Shown here piece by piece: positions 42,546 through 51,479 of a DNA stretch of 64,000 nt (within the stretch, counting starts at the first letter, position 1; the number at the start of each line of letters is the position of its first letter). A model generated the notes under the pieces. It was not told the origin of the DNA, ran no database searches, and worked only from the letters and a program-made list of their open reading frames with translations. Source of the stretch: Sporosarcina sp. Te-1 (lineage in GTDB: Bacteria > Bacillota > Bacilli > Bacillales_A > Planococcaceae); NCBI RefSeq assembly GCF_017498505.1, contig NZ_CP071798.1:2067501-2131500 (forward strand), written 5' to 3'. The translations under genes and the position numbers were made by a program.

Positions 42546-43328
42546 TTATGATCGAGCCGTATGCAGCAAATGAATGCGCGGCTTTTTTTCCTTGCAATCG
42601 CACTGAATTTCACAATTCATCCGATATACATCGCGCACCATGTCTGTCGTCATCACTTGGGTAGGGCTGCCGCACAACTGCTTCCTCCCCTCCCTGACTA
42701 CAACGATGCGATCGCTATAATGGGAAGCCTGATTCAGGTCATGCAATACCATGATGACCGTCATCCCCATCTCTTGATTCAACTCCTGCACCAGCTCCAA
42801 CACCTCATGCTGATGGGAAATGTCCAAATAGGTTGTTGGTTCGTCGAGCAACAGGATTTTCGGCCGTTGTGCCAGTGCCATCGCAATCCATGCACGCTGG
42901 GATTCCCCGCCTGACAAGGAGGCCACTCGCCGATCTTTATAATCCGATAGATGAGTCCGGTCGAGCGCCCAACTGATAATTTCATCGTCCTCTTTCCCAA
43001 GTTTCTCGAACCATTTCTTATGGGGATATCTTCCGTAGGACACTAAACCAGCTACCGTCATATCGTCGGGGGCCACGTTCCTCTGGCTCAACATACATAA
43101 TTTGCGCGCCGTCTGTTTCGGATGCATCGACTTGACATCAACGCCTTCCAATTTAATCGTCCCTTCGCTGACTGATGTCTGCCGGGCTATCGCTTTCAAT
43201 AAGGTTGATTTCCCCGAACCGTTTGGCCCGATAATCGAGACGATCTCCCCTTCGTTCACGGAGAAAGAAAAATCTTGAATGACCGTCTTCCGTTCGTAGC
43301 GGATGGAAATGGAGTCGACTCGCAACAT
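42546..43328 (-). CDS. hmuV: Heme ABC importer ATPase
   Basis: 260-residue FecE/HmuV-type ATPase: Walker A GPNGSGKST, signature LSGGESQRAWIAMAL, Walker B ILLLDEPTTYLD. The TTYLD form of the D-loop is typical of heme and siderophore importers. The C-terminus ends in a cysteine-rich stretch (CEIQCDCKEKK). ATG 43328 is taken as start since the alternative GTG at 43340 overlaps the ribosome site. Overlaps neither neighbour but is tightly packed in the operon. Confidence 0.9.
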   Translation of the reverse strand: MLRVDSISIRYERKTVIQDFSFSVNEGEIVSIIGPNGSGKSTLLKAIARQTSVSEGTIKLEGVDVKSMHPKQTARKLCMLSQRNVAPDDMTVAGLVSYGRYPHKKWFEKLGKEDDEIISWALDRTHLSDYKDRRVASLSGGESQRAWIAMALAQRPKILLLDEPTTYLDISHQHEVLELVQELNQEMGMTVIMVLHDLNQASHYSDRIVVVREGRKQLCGSPTQVMTTDMVRDVYRMNCEIQCDCKEKKPRIHLLHTARS

Positions 43329-43329
43329 G

Positions 43330-44319
43330 TTAGAATACACTCCTTCTCATCAAATACAAAAAATACGGACCGCCGATGACAGCCATGACAATCCCCGCAG
43401 GAATTTCAAGCGGGGCAAACAACGTACGCCCTCCTGTGTCAGCCACTAATAAAACAAGTGCCCCGAGTGCCATGCTCATCGGCAATAAATACTTATAATC
43501 CGACCCGACGATAAATCGTGCCATATGCGGTACAATCAAGCCGACAAAACCGATCATTCCGATGGCGGCCACCGAGATGGCGGCTAAAAATACAGCCAGT
43601 ACCGACAACCAGATGCGAATCCGGTTGACATTCTCACCGAGATTCATGGCAACTTGATCCCCAAGCCGGATGACATTGGCCTTTCGGATGGCAAATAAGG
43701 AAAGAATCCAGCCGACGATGGAATAAGGCAGCACCATCCAAACGACGTTATTGCCTTTTGCAGCTAAACTTCCGTTCATCCACTGAACAGCGGATGGCAA
43801 CCGGTCGCTATACATGATGGACAGATATCCAACAACGCCTCCACATAATGCATTCACAGCCACTCCCGCCAAAATAATCGTAATCGGCGAAATCCCTCGT
43901 CTACGCCATGCCAATCCATAAACAACGGTCGCAGCCAAAATCCCACCGAGAAATGCGGCAATCGGGACGAACCCGAGATATTCCGGAAAGGCCAGCATAA
44001 TGACAAGCACAGCAACCGCGGCTCCACTTGTTACCCCTGTCAGTCCTGGATCCGCGAGAGGATTGCCCATCACCGCTTGCAAGATCGCCCCGGAGATCGC
44101 AATGTTCGCTCCGATGATCATCGCCAATAGGACGCGTGGCAACCGGATGTTGAAAATGATCGTGTCATTCACTGCATCTGCAGCCGTCTTGAAGAGCGTT
44201 TGCAAGATGTCCGGCACAGGTACTGTCACGCTCCCAACGCCGATCGCCAGGATAGCAGCCACGGCAACCAGTGCGAATGTAACACTAACTGTCGTCCCGT
44301 TTCGAGCCTTTGTCATCAT
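43330..44319 (-). CDS. hmuU: Heme ABC importer permease
   Basis: 329-residue FecCD-family permease with about ten membrane helices. The conserved LPRVLLAMIIGANIAISGAILQAVMGNPLADP region, GGVVGYL and GFVGLIVPHMARFIVG are present. It forms the channel of the heme importer with the ATPase downstream and the lipoprotein upstream; its stop is one base from the ATPase start. Confidence 0.92.
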   Translation of the reverse strand: MMTKARNGTTVSVTFALVAVAAILAIGVGSVTVPVPDILQTLFKTAADAVNDTIIFNIRLPRVLLAMIIGANIAISGAILQAVMGNPLADPGLTGVTSGAAVAVLVIMLAFPEYLGFVPIAAFLGGILAATVVYGLAWRRRGISPITIILAGVAVNALCGGVVGYLSIMYSDRLPSAVQWMNGSLAAKGNNVVWMVLPYSIVGWILSLFAIRKANVIRLGDQVAMNLGENVNRIRIWLSVLAVFLAAISVAAIGMIGFVGLIVPHMARFIVGSDYKYLLPMSMALGALVLLVADTGGRTLFAPLEIPAGIVMAVIGGPYFLYLMRRSVF

Positions 44320-44338
44320 TCCTTACAGCCCTCTCTCT

Positions 44339-45319
44339 TTATTCATAGAAATACGTGGCAATATCCGTCAAAGCACGTTCGGCATTTTGAATGGACGTCA
44401 CGCCAAACACTTCATAGTCCAAAATATGAATGTTGTCGTTCTGATAAGCCGAAAGCTTCTTCCATGTTTCATTTTTCTCCACTTCTTTTTTGAACATGTC
44501 CTCGGATGCACCGTGATCGCCTGAAGCCAAAACTAAAATGAGATCCGGGTCCGCTGCCACTACATCTTCCAAGTTCAAGGCCGAATAGGTATCCTTCGCT
44601 TGCAGGATGGTGGTCGCGATATTCTCAGCGCCCAATTTATCCACCAGGCTGCCGATATACGACTTCTCATTCATGACCATGAAGGAATCCGCAGTGCCGA
44701 TCATCAGCATGACACTTGGCAGTTCCTTGCCTGTGCCTTTTTCTTTCAGATCCTCTTCTTTCTTTTGCAATGTATCCAATACCGTATGCATTTCTTGCTC
44801 TTTATTGAAATAGGTGCCTAACGCAGAGAAGCTCGTCTTCAAGTCATCGAAGGAATCTGTAGGCAAGTAAGCCGTTTGCAAATTCATTCCTTTCAGGCTT
44901 TCATCCAAGGAGCTCTGCAGTGACTTTGCCCCAAGCAGCAAATCCGGCTGCAGGCTTGTAATCACTTCTAAGTCAGGTGCCATCGGGGAGCCGATCTGAT
45001 CAATTGACTCAAACTCCTTTGGCAGAGGATTGGTTGAAGTCGGAACACCAACCGGCGTAATATCCAGCAGATTCAACATTTCCGCTAAAGGCACTGACGT
45101 CGTAATAATCCTGTCCGCTTCTGTCTCAGGGAATTGTTTCATCAATTCATCGAGCTTTTTCTCATCCACTCCATATGTATTTTCATTAAATGTCTCTTGT
45201 TGCTCTTCTTCCGCCTGAGCGGACACCTGATCAGCCTTTTCAGTCTCCCCTTTATCAGACGTACAAGCAGTTAATGCCAGTGAAGCTCCTACTAATAAAA
45301 CACCGAATACCTTCTTCAA
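44339..45319 (-). CDS. Heme-binding lipoprotein of the ABC importer
   Basis: 326-residue class III substrate-binding lipoprotein. Signal peptide ends in a lipobox with Cys19 (LALTAC). It contains the N-lobe segment ADRIITTSVPLAEMLNLLDITPVG and the C-lobe DPDLILVLASGDHG, as in IsdE/HmuT proteins that bind heme through Met and His residues. The start is TTG, preceded by a GGAGGAG site; the frame further upstream runs through the Fur box and is not coding. First gene of the heme operon. Confidence 0.88.
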   Translation of the reverse strand: MKKVFGVLLVGASLALTACTSDKGETEKADQVSAQAEEEQQETFNENTYGVDEKKLDELMKQFPETEADRIITTSVPLAEMLNLLDITPVGVPTSTNPLPKEFESIDQIGSPMAPDLEVITSLQPDLLLGAKSLQSSLDESLKGMNLQTAYLPTDSFDDLKTSFSALGTYFNKEQEMHTVLDTLQKKEEDLKEKGTGKELPSVMLMIGTADSFMVMNEKSYIGSLVDKLGAENIATTILQAKDTYSALNLEDVVAADPDLILVLASGDHGASEDMFKKEVEKNETWKKLSAYQNDNIHILDYEVFGVTSIQNAERALTDIATYFYE

Positions 45320-45336
45320 TCTCGTTCTCCTCCAAT

Positions 45337-45351
45337 TGATAATGATTTTCA
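45337..45351 (-). promoter_or_regulatory. Fur box of the heme operon
   Basis: TGATAATGATTTTCA matches the 7-1-7 Fur consensus TGATAATNATTATCA with one mismatch. A weaker copy, TGATAACTGTTCTCA, lies at 45367-45381. Both are directly upstream of the lipoprotein gene, so iron-loaded Fur should repress the operon. Confidence 0.85.
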
Positions 45352-45463
45352 ATTTCATTAAACAAATGATAACTGTTCTCATTCTCAATTGTCAACCTAA
45401 TTTCTCAATAAGAATAATTGTCTATCTGATTAAACAGCTCAAGCTCTCTTGTTTCACACATAA

Positions 45464-45505
45464 AAAAAAGCCATTCTCTACTATTTTTGAGGAGAATGGT
45501 ATTCC
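45464..45505 (-). terminator. Orphan minus-strand terminator
   Basis: Read on the minus strand, CCATTCTC and GAGAATGG arms flank a 13-base loop and are followed by CTTTTTTTTATG. No minus-strand gene ends here; the next gene to the right is on the plus strand. It may end a short RNA or be the remnant of a lost gene. A short open frame of about 20 codons upstream is not convincing. Confidence 0.6.
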
Positions 45506-45681
45506 TATTTCTTTCGTTTCGAAACCTATTTTTTAATCTGCTTAATTCTATGTCGTGATGGCATGTTTTAGCACACCAACAAGATGTCTCTCCTGCCCAG
45601 TATTCTTTTTTGTCCGTTATTATCGATCTGCTCTACCTAGTTGGGTAACCAATACTCGATCTTCAGAAAAAAATATCCCCA

Positions 45682-45720
45682 TTGACAATGTGTATATATT
45701 GTATATAATGTGTATATACA
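45682..45720 (+). promoter_or_regulatory. Promoter and operator of the YtrA-type operon
   Basis: TTGACA (45682-45687), 16-base spacer, TATAAT (45704-45709). The promoter is overlaid by two direct copies of AATGTGTATATA (45687-45698 and 45708-45719), 21 bases apart, the second forming the palindrome TGTATATACA. These are likely binding sites for the autoregulated GntR protein. Confidence 0.75.
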
Positions 45721-45759
45721 TAGATTAATTGGATGACCAATTGTGAAAGGAGGTTCACC

Positions 45760-46131
45760 ATGCAGCTTTTAATTTCCAACAGCTCTAAAGAGCCGATCTA
45801 CAATCAAATCAAAGATCAAATTAAGCAAAAGGTGTTGTCAGGTGAATTGCAGGAAGGCGACGCGCTCCCCTCGATGCGACAGCTGGCAAAGGATTTGCAT
45901 ATAAGCGTCATAACGACCAAACGGGCATATGAAGAATTGGAAAAAGAGGGGTATATCTATTCGATCATCGGAAAAGGCTCCTTCATCGCAGAACAAAATG
46001 TCGACATGATCAAGGAGAAGAAGTTGACTGCCATGGAAGAGAAGCTGCAGGAGGTTATTGCGAACAGCAAAGAAATCGGGCTGTCTTTGAAAGAGTTGAA
46101 GGAATGGATAACGATACTATATGAGGAGTAG
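45760..46131 (+). CDS. GntR-family repressor, YtrA subfamily
   Basis: 123-residue regulator: a GntR winged helix-turn-helix (residues about 8-75, IYNQIKDQIKQKVLSGELQEGDALPSMRQLAKDLHIS) with only a short helical tail (about 50 residues), as in the YtrA subfamily that controls ABC transporter operons. The ATG at 45760 follows AAAGGAGG. It heads an operon with an ATPase, an ABC-2 permease and a YfzA-like protein. YtrA regulators respond to cell-wall-active antibiotics in B. subtilis; the signal here is unknown. Confidence 0.9.
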   Translation: MQLLISNSSKEPIYNQIKDQIKQKVLSGELQEGDALPSMRQLAKDLHISVITTKRAYEELEKEGYIYSIIGKGSFIAEQNVDMIKEKKLTAMEEKLQEVIANSKEIGLSLKELKEWITILYEE

Positions 46132-46137
46132 ATAACA

Positions 46138-47013
46138 ATGGACCATGTAATTGAGTTGAAAAATGTGAACAAATCGTATGATCACTTCAATGTTTCCAAT
46201 GTATCCGTACAAATAAAAAAAGGCTTCGTCACAGGTATTATCGGTTCGAATGGAGCAGGAAAATCGACAATCATGAGAATGATTTTGAACTTGGTAAAGC
46301 CGGATTCCGGTGAGGTCCATGTGTTTGGATTGGACTATGCCAAACATGAAAAAAGCATCAAAGATCGAATCGGTTTCATCTTCAGCGAGGATGTCCTCTA
46401 CGATGAATTGACTTTGCATGATCAAAAAAAACTGATTGCCCCTTGTTATTCGAAATGGGATGACGCTTTGTTCCACCAGTATTGCGACACGTTCGAGCTG
46501 CCGCTTAAACAAAAATTGAAATCCTTTTCGAAGGGAATGAAAGTGAAAGCAACACTCGCAATCGCGCTTTCCCACAAAGCCGATCTATTAGTCATGGATG
46601 AGCCGACAGCCGGGCTTGACCCAGTCTTTCGAAGGGAATTTCTTGATATCATGCAGGATATCATGCTCGATGGAAATAAGTCGATCGTGCTGTCCACCCA
46701 TATTATGAGCGACTTATCGACGATAGCGGATTATATTACGTATGTCCAAAAAGGCCAGATTGCCTTTTCGAAGGACATTCACGAGCTTCAGGAAAACTAT
46801 GCAGTCGTCCGGGGCGGCATCGAACTTCTGGACCGTGATACAGAACAATGCTTCCTTGCCATAAAAAAAACCAAAACAGGATTTGAAGGGTTATCCGCCG
46901 ATCAAAATATAGCAGAATCCCTCTTCGGAAACGAAGCGGTCATCGAAAAGGCAAGCTTGGAAGATATCATGTACTACATGCAAGGAGGTAAGAACGTTGC
47001 TGTTGTTAATTAA
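46138..47013 (+). CDS. ABC transporter ATPase (YtrB/BcrA-like)
   Basis: 291-residue exporter ATPase: Walker A GSNGAGKST, a signature variant with FSKGMKVKATLAIAL in place of LSGGQ, and Walker B LLVMDEPTAGLDP. The degenerate signature is usual in ATPases paired with ABC-2 permeases. It lies seven bases after the regulator stop and overlaps the permease by 17 bases. Confidence 0.9.
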   Translation: MDHVIELKNVNKSYDHFNVSNVSVQIKKGFVTGIIGSNGAGKSTIMRMILNLVKPDSGEVHVFGLDYAKHEKSIKDRIGFIFSEDVLYDELTLHDQKKLIAPCYSKWDDALFHQYCDTFELPLKQKLKSFSKGMKVKATLAIALSHKADLLVMDEPTAGLDPVFRREFLDIMQDIMLDGNKSIVLSTHIMSDLSTIADYITYVQKGQIAFSKDIHELQENYAVVRGGIELLDRDTEQCFLAIKKTKTGFEGLSADQNIAESLFGNEAVIEKASLEDIMYYMQGGKNVAVVN

Positions 47014-47629
47014 AAAAGACTTGGTGATTCATAAATTATCGTGGCTGCTCTATTTTGCCATGCTGTTGTTTTTTATCGTTCTAAATAAAGACGTCATGTT
47101 TGTCGTGGCGATCATAACAGCCATTATCACCATGAATACTTTTCATTATGACGAACTTGCTCATGGAAATAAGCTTTGGAATTCCCTGCCCTTCACTCGT
47201 AAAGAAATAGTAAGTGCACGTTACTCCACTTTGTTAGTTGTGTTATTGATGGTTACGGCAATTGTTATGACAGTTGCCAGAATTACAAACGGCGAATGGA
47301 GTTCCGCTTTCTCAAGTCTCTCTATTTGGGAAGAGATTATTGGCAGTTTCATCGTCATGATGGTATCCGCTAGCATATTCTTTCCTGTGGTATATAAGTT
47401 TGCGCAGAAAAAGACTATTTTTACATTCGTTATTCTGTTTATCGGCACAGCAATTGCAGGGGTTTATTCTATTTATTATCTCTATAAATATTTGATTGAA
47501 TCCACATCCATTATCCAATCCATGGGCATTGGCTTGTATTGGGCCTTGCTGGCAATCGGTTCGCTCGTTTGTTATGTCCTCTCCTGGGGCTTGTCTTTGA
47601 AGATTTACAAAGCAAAAGAGTTCCTGTAA
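46997..47629 (+). CDS. ABC-2 type permease
   Basis: 210-residue membrane protein with about six helices, of the short ABC-2 permease type (YtrC/BcrB-like). The HYDELAHGNKLWNSLPFTRKEIVSARY segment near the N-terminus is conserved in this subgroup. It should form the channel with the preceding ATPase, for export or for removing antibiotic from the membrane. The reading frame overlaps the ATPase by 17 bases. Confidence 0.85.
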   Translation: MLLLIKKDLVIHKLSWLLYFAMLLFFIVLNKDVMFVVAIITAIITMNTFHYDELAHGNKLWNSLPFTRKEIVSARYSTLLVVLLMVTAIVMTVARITNGEWSSAFSSLSIWEEIIGSFIVMMVSASIFFPVVYKFAQKKTIFTFVILFIGTAIAGVYSIYYLYKYLIESTSIIQSMGIGLYWALLAIGSLVCYVLSWGLSLKIYKAKEFL

Positions 47630-47651
47630 AAAAATAGAAGGAGGTAAATGT

Positions 47652-47939
47652 GTGAAACCTGTTAATCGAAGCCCCTTGAATAAATGGCTGCTGATTGTTG
47701 GTGGTTTCATTGCAGCCCAGCTTGTTTTTATAGCTACGGATGGAACGGTTTTAGAACCCAATTTAAATAATGCAGGTACTTTCGCAAAGAAGATCGCAGA
47801 CAATCTCTTCTTTTTAGACTGGATTACGCTCTATCAGAATTTTATTTATCGATTATTGACTGTCCTGGCTGTTCTGCAAATCGCATTCATGGCAATAAAG
47901 GATATCACCAAACTTACAAGAACGAGAAGCAGAGTGTAA
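47652..47939 (+). CDS. YfzA-like small membrane protein
   Basis: 95 residues with two hydrophobic segments (about 13-30 and 63-83) and the WITLYQNFIYR motif seen in the YfzA family. The start is GTG after a GGAGGTAAATGT site. Last gene of the GntR/ABC operon, 22 bases after the permease; possibly an accessory or unrelated small membrane protein. A strong terminator follows. Confidence 0.7.
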   Translation: MKPVNRSPLNKWLLIVGGFIAAQLVFIATDGTVLEPNLNNAGTFAKKIADNLFFLDWITLYQNFIYRLLTVLAVLQIAFMAIKDITKLTRTRSRV

Positions 47940-47959
47940 ATAGATGTCCGCCTCTCATA

Positions 47960-47997
47960 AAACACCCTCTCAAATTGATAACCTGAGAGGGTGTTTG
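47960..47997. terminator. Bidirectional terminator
   Basis: AAACACCCTCTCA (47960-47972) and TGAGAGGGTGTTT (47984-47996), perfect 13-bp arms, between convergent operons. Confidence 0.9.
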
Positions 47998-48810
47998 CTA
48001 TCTTGAGATCTTTGCTTTCGTCTGTTTCAGCGTTGCAACGATTAGAAAACTAACAATGACCAACAACAGCCATGAACTGACCTTCCCTAAATGGACGAGA
48101 CTCCATGCTTCGGTTTGATTTGGATATTGCCATGCCCCGAAAAAAGTGGCGATGTTTTCAGCGACCCAGATGAAGAAGCCGATTAATATAAATGAAAATG
48201 CGATGGGCATCCGGTATTGCACCCTATTCACTTCATACGTCACCCACGACCGCCAGAAGACGACAATAACCAACCCAGCTAGCCACCAACGGATGTCCAC
48301 CCAAAAATGATGCGTAAAAAAGTTCAAATAAATCGCCGCGCCTAACGGGATGACTAGAAATGACGGCGGCCATTTCACCAGCTTCACGTCCAATCGCCGC
48401 CATGCCTGGCATAAGTAACTCGCGACACTGGCATACATAAATCCGCTATATAAAGGCACACCCAGTATTTTGAAATAGCCCTCTTCTGGATACGACCAAG
48501 ATCCCATATTCACCTTAAATATTTCCAAAGCTAGTCCAATCAAGTGAAAGAGCGTGATGACCTTCAACTCATCCTTTGTTTCCAGACCCGATCTCACCAT
48601 CCACCACTGCATGAGAAGGAAGATGAGGAGCAACCAATCATACCGTGGCAAAAAAGGAAGCGGGATGACTTGCGTAGCAGCAAGAGACCCAAAAATAACA
48701 ACTGGGAACAAGCAGGACATCGCCTGCTCCCACCCAAAACGGACAAGTTGCCGGACTGGCCTGCTTATACGCTTACCCCACGCGACTTCATATCTAGCTT
48801 CTTTAATCAT
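47998..48810 (-). CDS. DUF817 membrane protein
   Basis: 270-residue protein with about eight transmembrane helices, matching DUF817. Characteristic segments are HLIGLALEIFKVNMGSWSYPEEGYFKILGVPLYSGFMYASVASY and FFTHHFWVDIRWW. Function unknown; the EIFKVNxGSW motif in a helix looks like a catalytic or ligand site. The ATG overlaps the stop of the upstream XRE gene by eight bases, so the two are translationally coupled. Confidence 0.85.
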   Translation of the reverse strand: MIKEARYEVAWGKRISRPVRQLVRFGWEQAMSCLFPVVIFGSLAATQVIPLPFLPRYDWLLLIFLLMQWWMVRSGLETKDELKVITLFHLIGLALEIFKVNMGSWSYPEEGYFKILGVPLYSGFMYASVASYLCQAWRRLDVKLVKWPPSFLVIPLGAAIYLNFFTHHFWVDIRWWLAGLVIVVFWRSWVTYEVNRVQYRMPIAFSFILIGFFIWVAENIATFFGAWQYPNQTEAWSLVHLGKVSSWLLLVIVSFLIVATLKQTKAKISR

Positions 48811-49024
48811 CGGAACGACCCTCTGGCTCGTATTCCAACAAATCGCCTGGCTGGCAATCGAGCGCCTTGCAAATCGCCTCAAGCGTCGACAGCCGGATCG
48901 CTTTTGCCTTGCCGTTCTTCAAGATGGACAAGTTTGCCATCGTAATCCCGACCTTTTCGGAAAGCTCCGTCACGCTCATTTTCCGTTTCGCCAACATCAC
49001 ATCGATATTAATAATAATTGTCAT
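48803..49024 (-). CDS. Small XRE-family regulator (YozG-like)
   Basis: 73-residue Cro/CI helix-turn-helix protein: LAKRKMSVTELSEKVGITMANLSILKNGKAKAIRLSTLEAICKALDCQPGDLLEY. This short YozG-type regulator is regularly found directly beside a DUF2975 membrane protein, as here. It probably controls that gene and the coupled DUF817 gene. ATG 49024 follows GAGGTG. Confidence 0.88.
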   Translation of the reverse strand: MTIIINIDVMLAKRKMSVTELSEKVGITMANLSILKNGKAKAIRLSTLEAICKALDCQPGDLLEYEPEGRSDD

Positions 49025-49034
49025 ATCATTCACC

Positions 49035-49517
49035 TCAGACCGTCAGATCATTTTCCGTTTTGATATGGATGGCTTCTTTTAACAGCTTCTGAAGGACAGC
49101 AGCGAATACCGAAACCACTATGGAAGCGAAAGCAATGACCATTCCTATAACGATCAGACCGGGGGCGTCGTCCTTTTCAGCGATCAAATACAGTAGTGGC
49201 AAGCCGATAATATAGATCAGACAGATGGCCATTCCGCAGAATTTAATATTTCTCAAAGCACGAACAGCTACATCTGAAAAAGCCAGGTTTCTATCAATCA
49301 ACACCAACAAACGAAACGCTTGATATAGGGCGATATAAAAAGGGATGGCCGCAGCATATAAATCGATGAGAACTAAATACCTCAAGTATCCATGATCCGG
49401 ATATAATTCCGCTGCAAACTCCGCTATATTGGGGACAAAAAAGACGCATAGCGCAAGTACCGGTATTCCCATTAATATAACTGCGACTTTTAAAAAGAGG
49501 GTGGAACCTCGTTTCAT
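49035..49517 (-). CDS. DUF2975 membrane protein
   Basis: 160-residue protein with four hydrophobic segments, the length and topology of DUF2975. Conserved LVLIDLYAAAIPFYIALYQAFRLLVLIDRNLAFSDVAVRALRNIKFCGM segment. Function unknown; always near a YozG-type regulator, 10 bases downstream here. Probably a membrane partner sensing or signalling to that regulator. Confidence 0.85.
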   Translation of the reverse strand: MKRGSTLFLKVAVILMGIPVLALCVFFVPNIAEFAAELYPDHGYLRYLVLIDLYAAAIPFYIALYQAFRLLVLIDRNLAFSDVAVRALRNIKFCGMAICLIYIIGLPLLYLIAEKDDAPGLIVIGMVIAFASIVVSVFAAVLQKLLKEAIHIKTENDLTV

Positions 49518-49767
49518 TCAAAAAGCACCTCACTTGGTTATTATGAAATGATTCTACCCTATTATTTATCGTTTTACAATAAATAAAGATTGATTAGGAT
49601 AAAATTATTATTGAATCAACCAATCCATACTCTTCAACAATCATCCTTGTTTCGAATATAGGACCGAAGGGAGCATGAAGAAAATAGCCAACTCTCCTCT
49701 TGAAAAAGTACTTCAGTCCTGCTGTACTAGCAGTAGTGCTACAGTACATTTTAAAGGAGCGGAGACG

Positions 49768-50466
49768 ATGAATCGGATTTATTTTGCAAACAACCCTTGG
49801 CCGAACGGTCATCGCATCACTAATTTCGAGTGGGGAGCCCATTTTAAATACGACGAGGAAGATGAATCGGAGGGCAGAGCAGGATTGTATTTTGATTTCC
49901 ACTTAGAAACGGCGGATTATTATGAAGAAGACAAGGATGAGGAAGAAGACAACGAAGACGATGAGGACATAGACGATTGGCAGGCTAAAATCGTCTGGAG
50001 CAACTATCATAGTTGTACCTTGTCATCCGAAGAGTGGGATATCAAAGGGTTCCGTGTAGGTAGTGACGAATCCCTGTTTGATCTGAAAAATTTGGACGGA
50101 ACGGAATATAAGATTGACCATCTAACTGAAGAGGAACAAAAGGAACTTGATCTTGAGAGAGCGGCATTTGATGTCTATTTGCTCGGACAAGACGCTACTG
50201 CCTTTCATACGATCACATTTACGAAAGTGGAAGGTCAGACATACGATATTGACTGGAAAGGAAAAGTGGCGCTTGCTTATGTCGGAGACCATGGGTTTCG
50301 GTACGATTTTCATACAGCGATTCCATCAGCGTCTTTTCGGGGGATTACAATTCCGGATGAACTGACGGACCAAGAAGCGTATGATCTTCTCGCTCGTTTT
50401 GTAAAGGAACTCGGTTTATTTAAGATCCAAACAAACAATGAACAGAGACGTTTTGTATTTAGATGA
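49768..50466 (+). CDS. Hypothetical acidic protein
   Basis: 232 residues, not recognised as a named family. It starts RIYFANNPWPNGHRITNFEWGAHF, a pattern I have seen in hypothetical proteins of several phyla, and has an extremely acidic segment (about residues 51-73, mostly Asp and Glu) before a beta-rich body with two WDI/W-rich stretches. No signal peptide. The ATG at 49768 follows AAAGGAG. The beta-rich body and acidic loop would suit a binding or immunity-like protein, but that is speculation. Terminator at 50534. Confidence 0.65.
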   Translation: MNRIYFANNPWPNGHRITNFEWGAHFKYDEEDESEGRAGLYFDFHLETADYYEEDKDEEEDNEDDEDIDDWQAKIVWSNYHSCTLSSEEWDIKGFRVGSDESLFDLKNLDGTEYKIDHLTEEEQKELDLERAAFDVYLLGQDATAFHTITFTKVEGQTYDIDWKGKVALAYVGDHGFRYDFHTAIPSASFRGITIPDELTDQEAYDLLARFVKELGLFKIQTNNEQRRFVFR

Positions 50467-50533
50467 CTGTTGGTTGATTGAAGAAACTGGATTAAAGGTA
50501 GAAGAGGAATGGTTATAACCAAGGGGAAAAATT

Positions 50534-50567
50534 AACGAGGCATCAAATAGTTTAATAATGCCTCGTT
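50534..50567. terminator. Bidirectional terminator
   Basis: AACGAGGCAT (50534-50543) and ATGCCTCGTT (50558-50567), perfect 10-bp arms between convergent genes, with weak T tracts. Confidence 0.6.
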
Positions 50568-50630
50568 GTATTGACTAAACTGGGTTGTTATTTTCTTTTT
50601 TGCATAAAGTATTTTCGTTCGTTTCAATCA

Positions 50631-51479
50631 TCATTGTTCTTCTACATATTCCCGATAAATTTCAGGATCATGTGAGGGAAGCATGACTATATCCAAATTA
50701 TCTTCTTCTATTTGCTGCAACAGGGGAAATAGGCTTTTATATTCCTTATTATTATAATGTGCAAACTTACTAATCCAACTCCCGCCAAGGTTTTCTCTGA
50801 AATTCTGGCGAACGTATACTGAGTCTGCAATAAGGAAATATCTTTTTCCCTCCAAACCGTTTACAAGTAAGCCCATCTGACCGACAGCATGGCCAGGAAG
50901 AGGGACCAAGATCATTGACCCATCCTGAAACAAATCAACTGCATTAGAAAATGGTCCGTATGACGTTTTGCCATTAAAATCAATTAGTTGTAACTGTTCA
51001 GGATCAATTCCATCGAACAACTCCTTTATATAAAAATTCTTAAACAAACGTAATGAAGACCGACGTGTAAAGTCCCATTCCTTCTTACTCACAATAATTC
51101 TTGAAGTAGGAAAGTCATGGATTCCGCCAACATGGTCCACATGCATATGAGATAAAATAATTTGGACTTCGGCAGGATTAATATTCATGGCCCGCAACTG
51201 TTCCACGGCATTATCTTTTTTTGATATTTGCACTGGTGTAGCAAATCGTAATATGCGATAGGGAAAGGCATGGGTAACATCGAGAAATCGTGTCGAATAG
51301 CCAGTATCAAATAAAAAATATCCTTGCTTGGGATGTTTAATGAGAAAAAATAGAGCAGGTCCCCAAACCTTTTTCTTTGGAAACTTCTTTTTCAACATAT
51401 GTAAGGATGCCTTATAAAATCCTGCATTCAATACGGTCAGTTCACATTGTGGCGTTCCCTTTGAAAGGGGCAATTTCAT
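50631..51479 (-). CDS. MBL-fold hydrolase, lactonase-like
   Basis: 282-residue metallo-beta-lactamase fold enzyme. The HMHVDHVGG motif, VPLPGHAVGQMG and IADSVYV segments match AHL lactonases and related quorum-quenching or aryl-hydrolase members, with FFLIKHPKQGYFLFDTGYS at the N-terminus. Its start lies inside the last 38 bases of the upstream FAH-family gene, so the two are cotranscribed. Likely hydrolyses a lactone or ester. The best ribosome site is GGAGGAG at somewhat long spacing from ATG 51479. Confidence 0.8.
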   Translation of the reverse strand: MKLPLSKGTPQCELTVLNAGFYKASLHMLKKKFPKKKVWGPALFFLIKHPKQGYFLFDTGYSTRFLDVTHAFPYRILRFATPVQISKKDNAVEQLRAMNINPAEVQIILSHMHVDHVGGIHDFPTSRIIVSKKEWDFTRRSSLRLFKNFYIKELFDGIDPEQLQLIDFNGKTSYGPFSNAVDLFQDGSMILVPLPGHAVGQMGLLVNGLEGKRYFLIADSVYVRQNFRENLGGSWISKFAHYNNKEYKSLFPLLQQIEEDNLDIVMLPSHDPEIYREYVEEQ

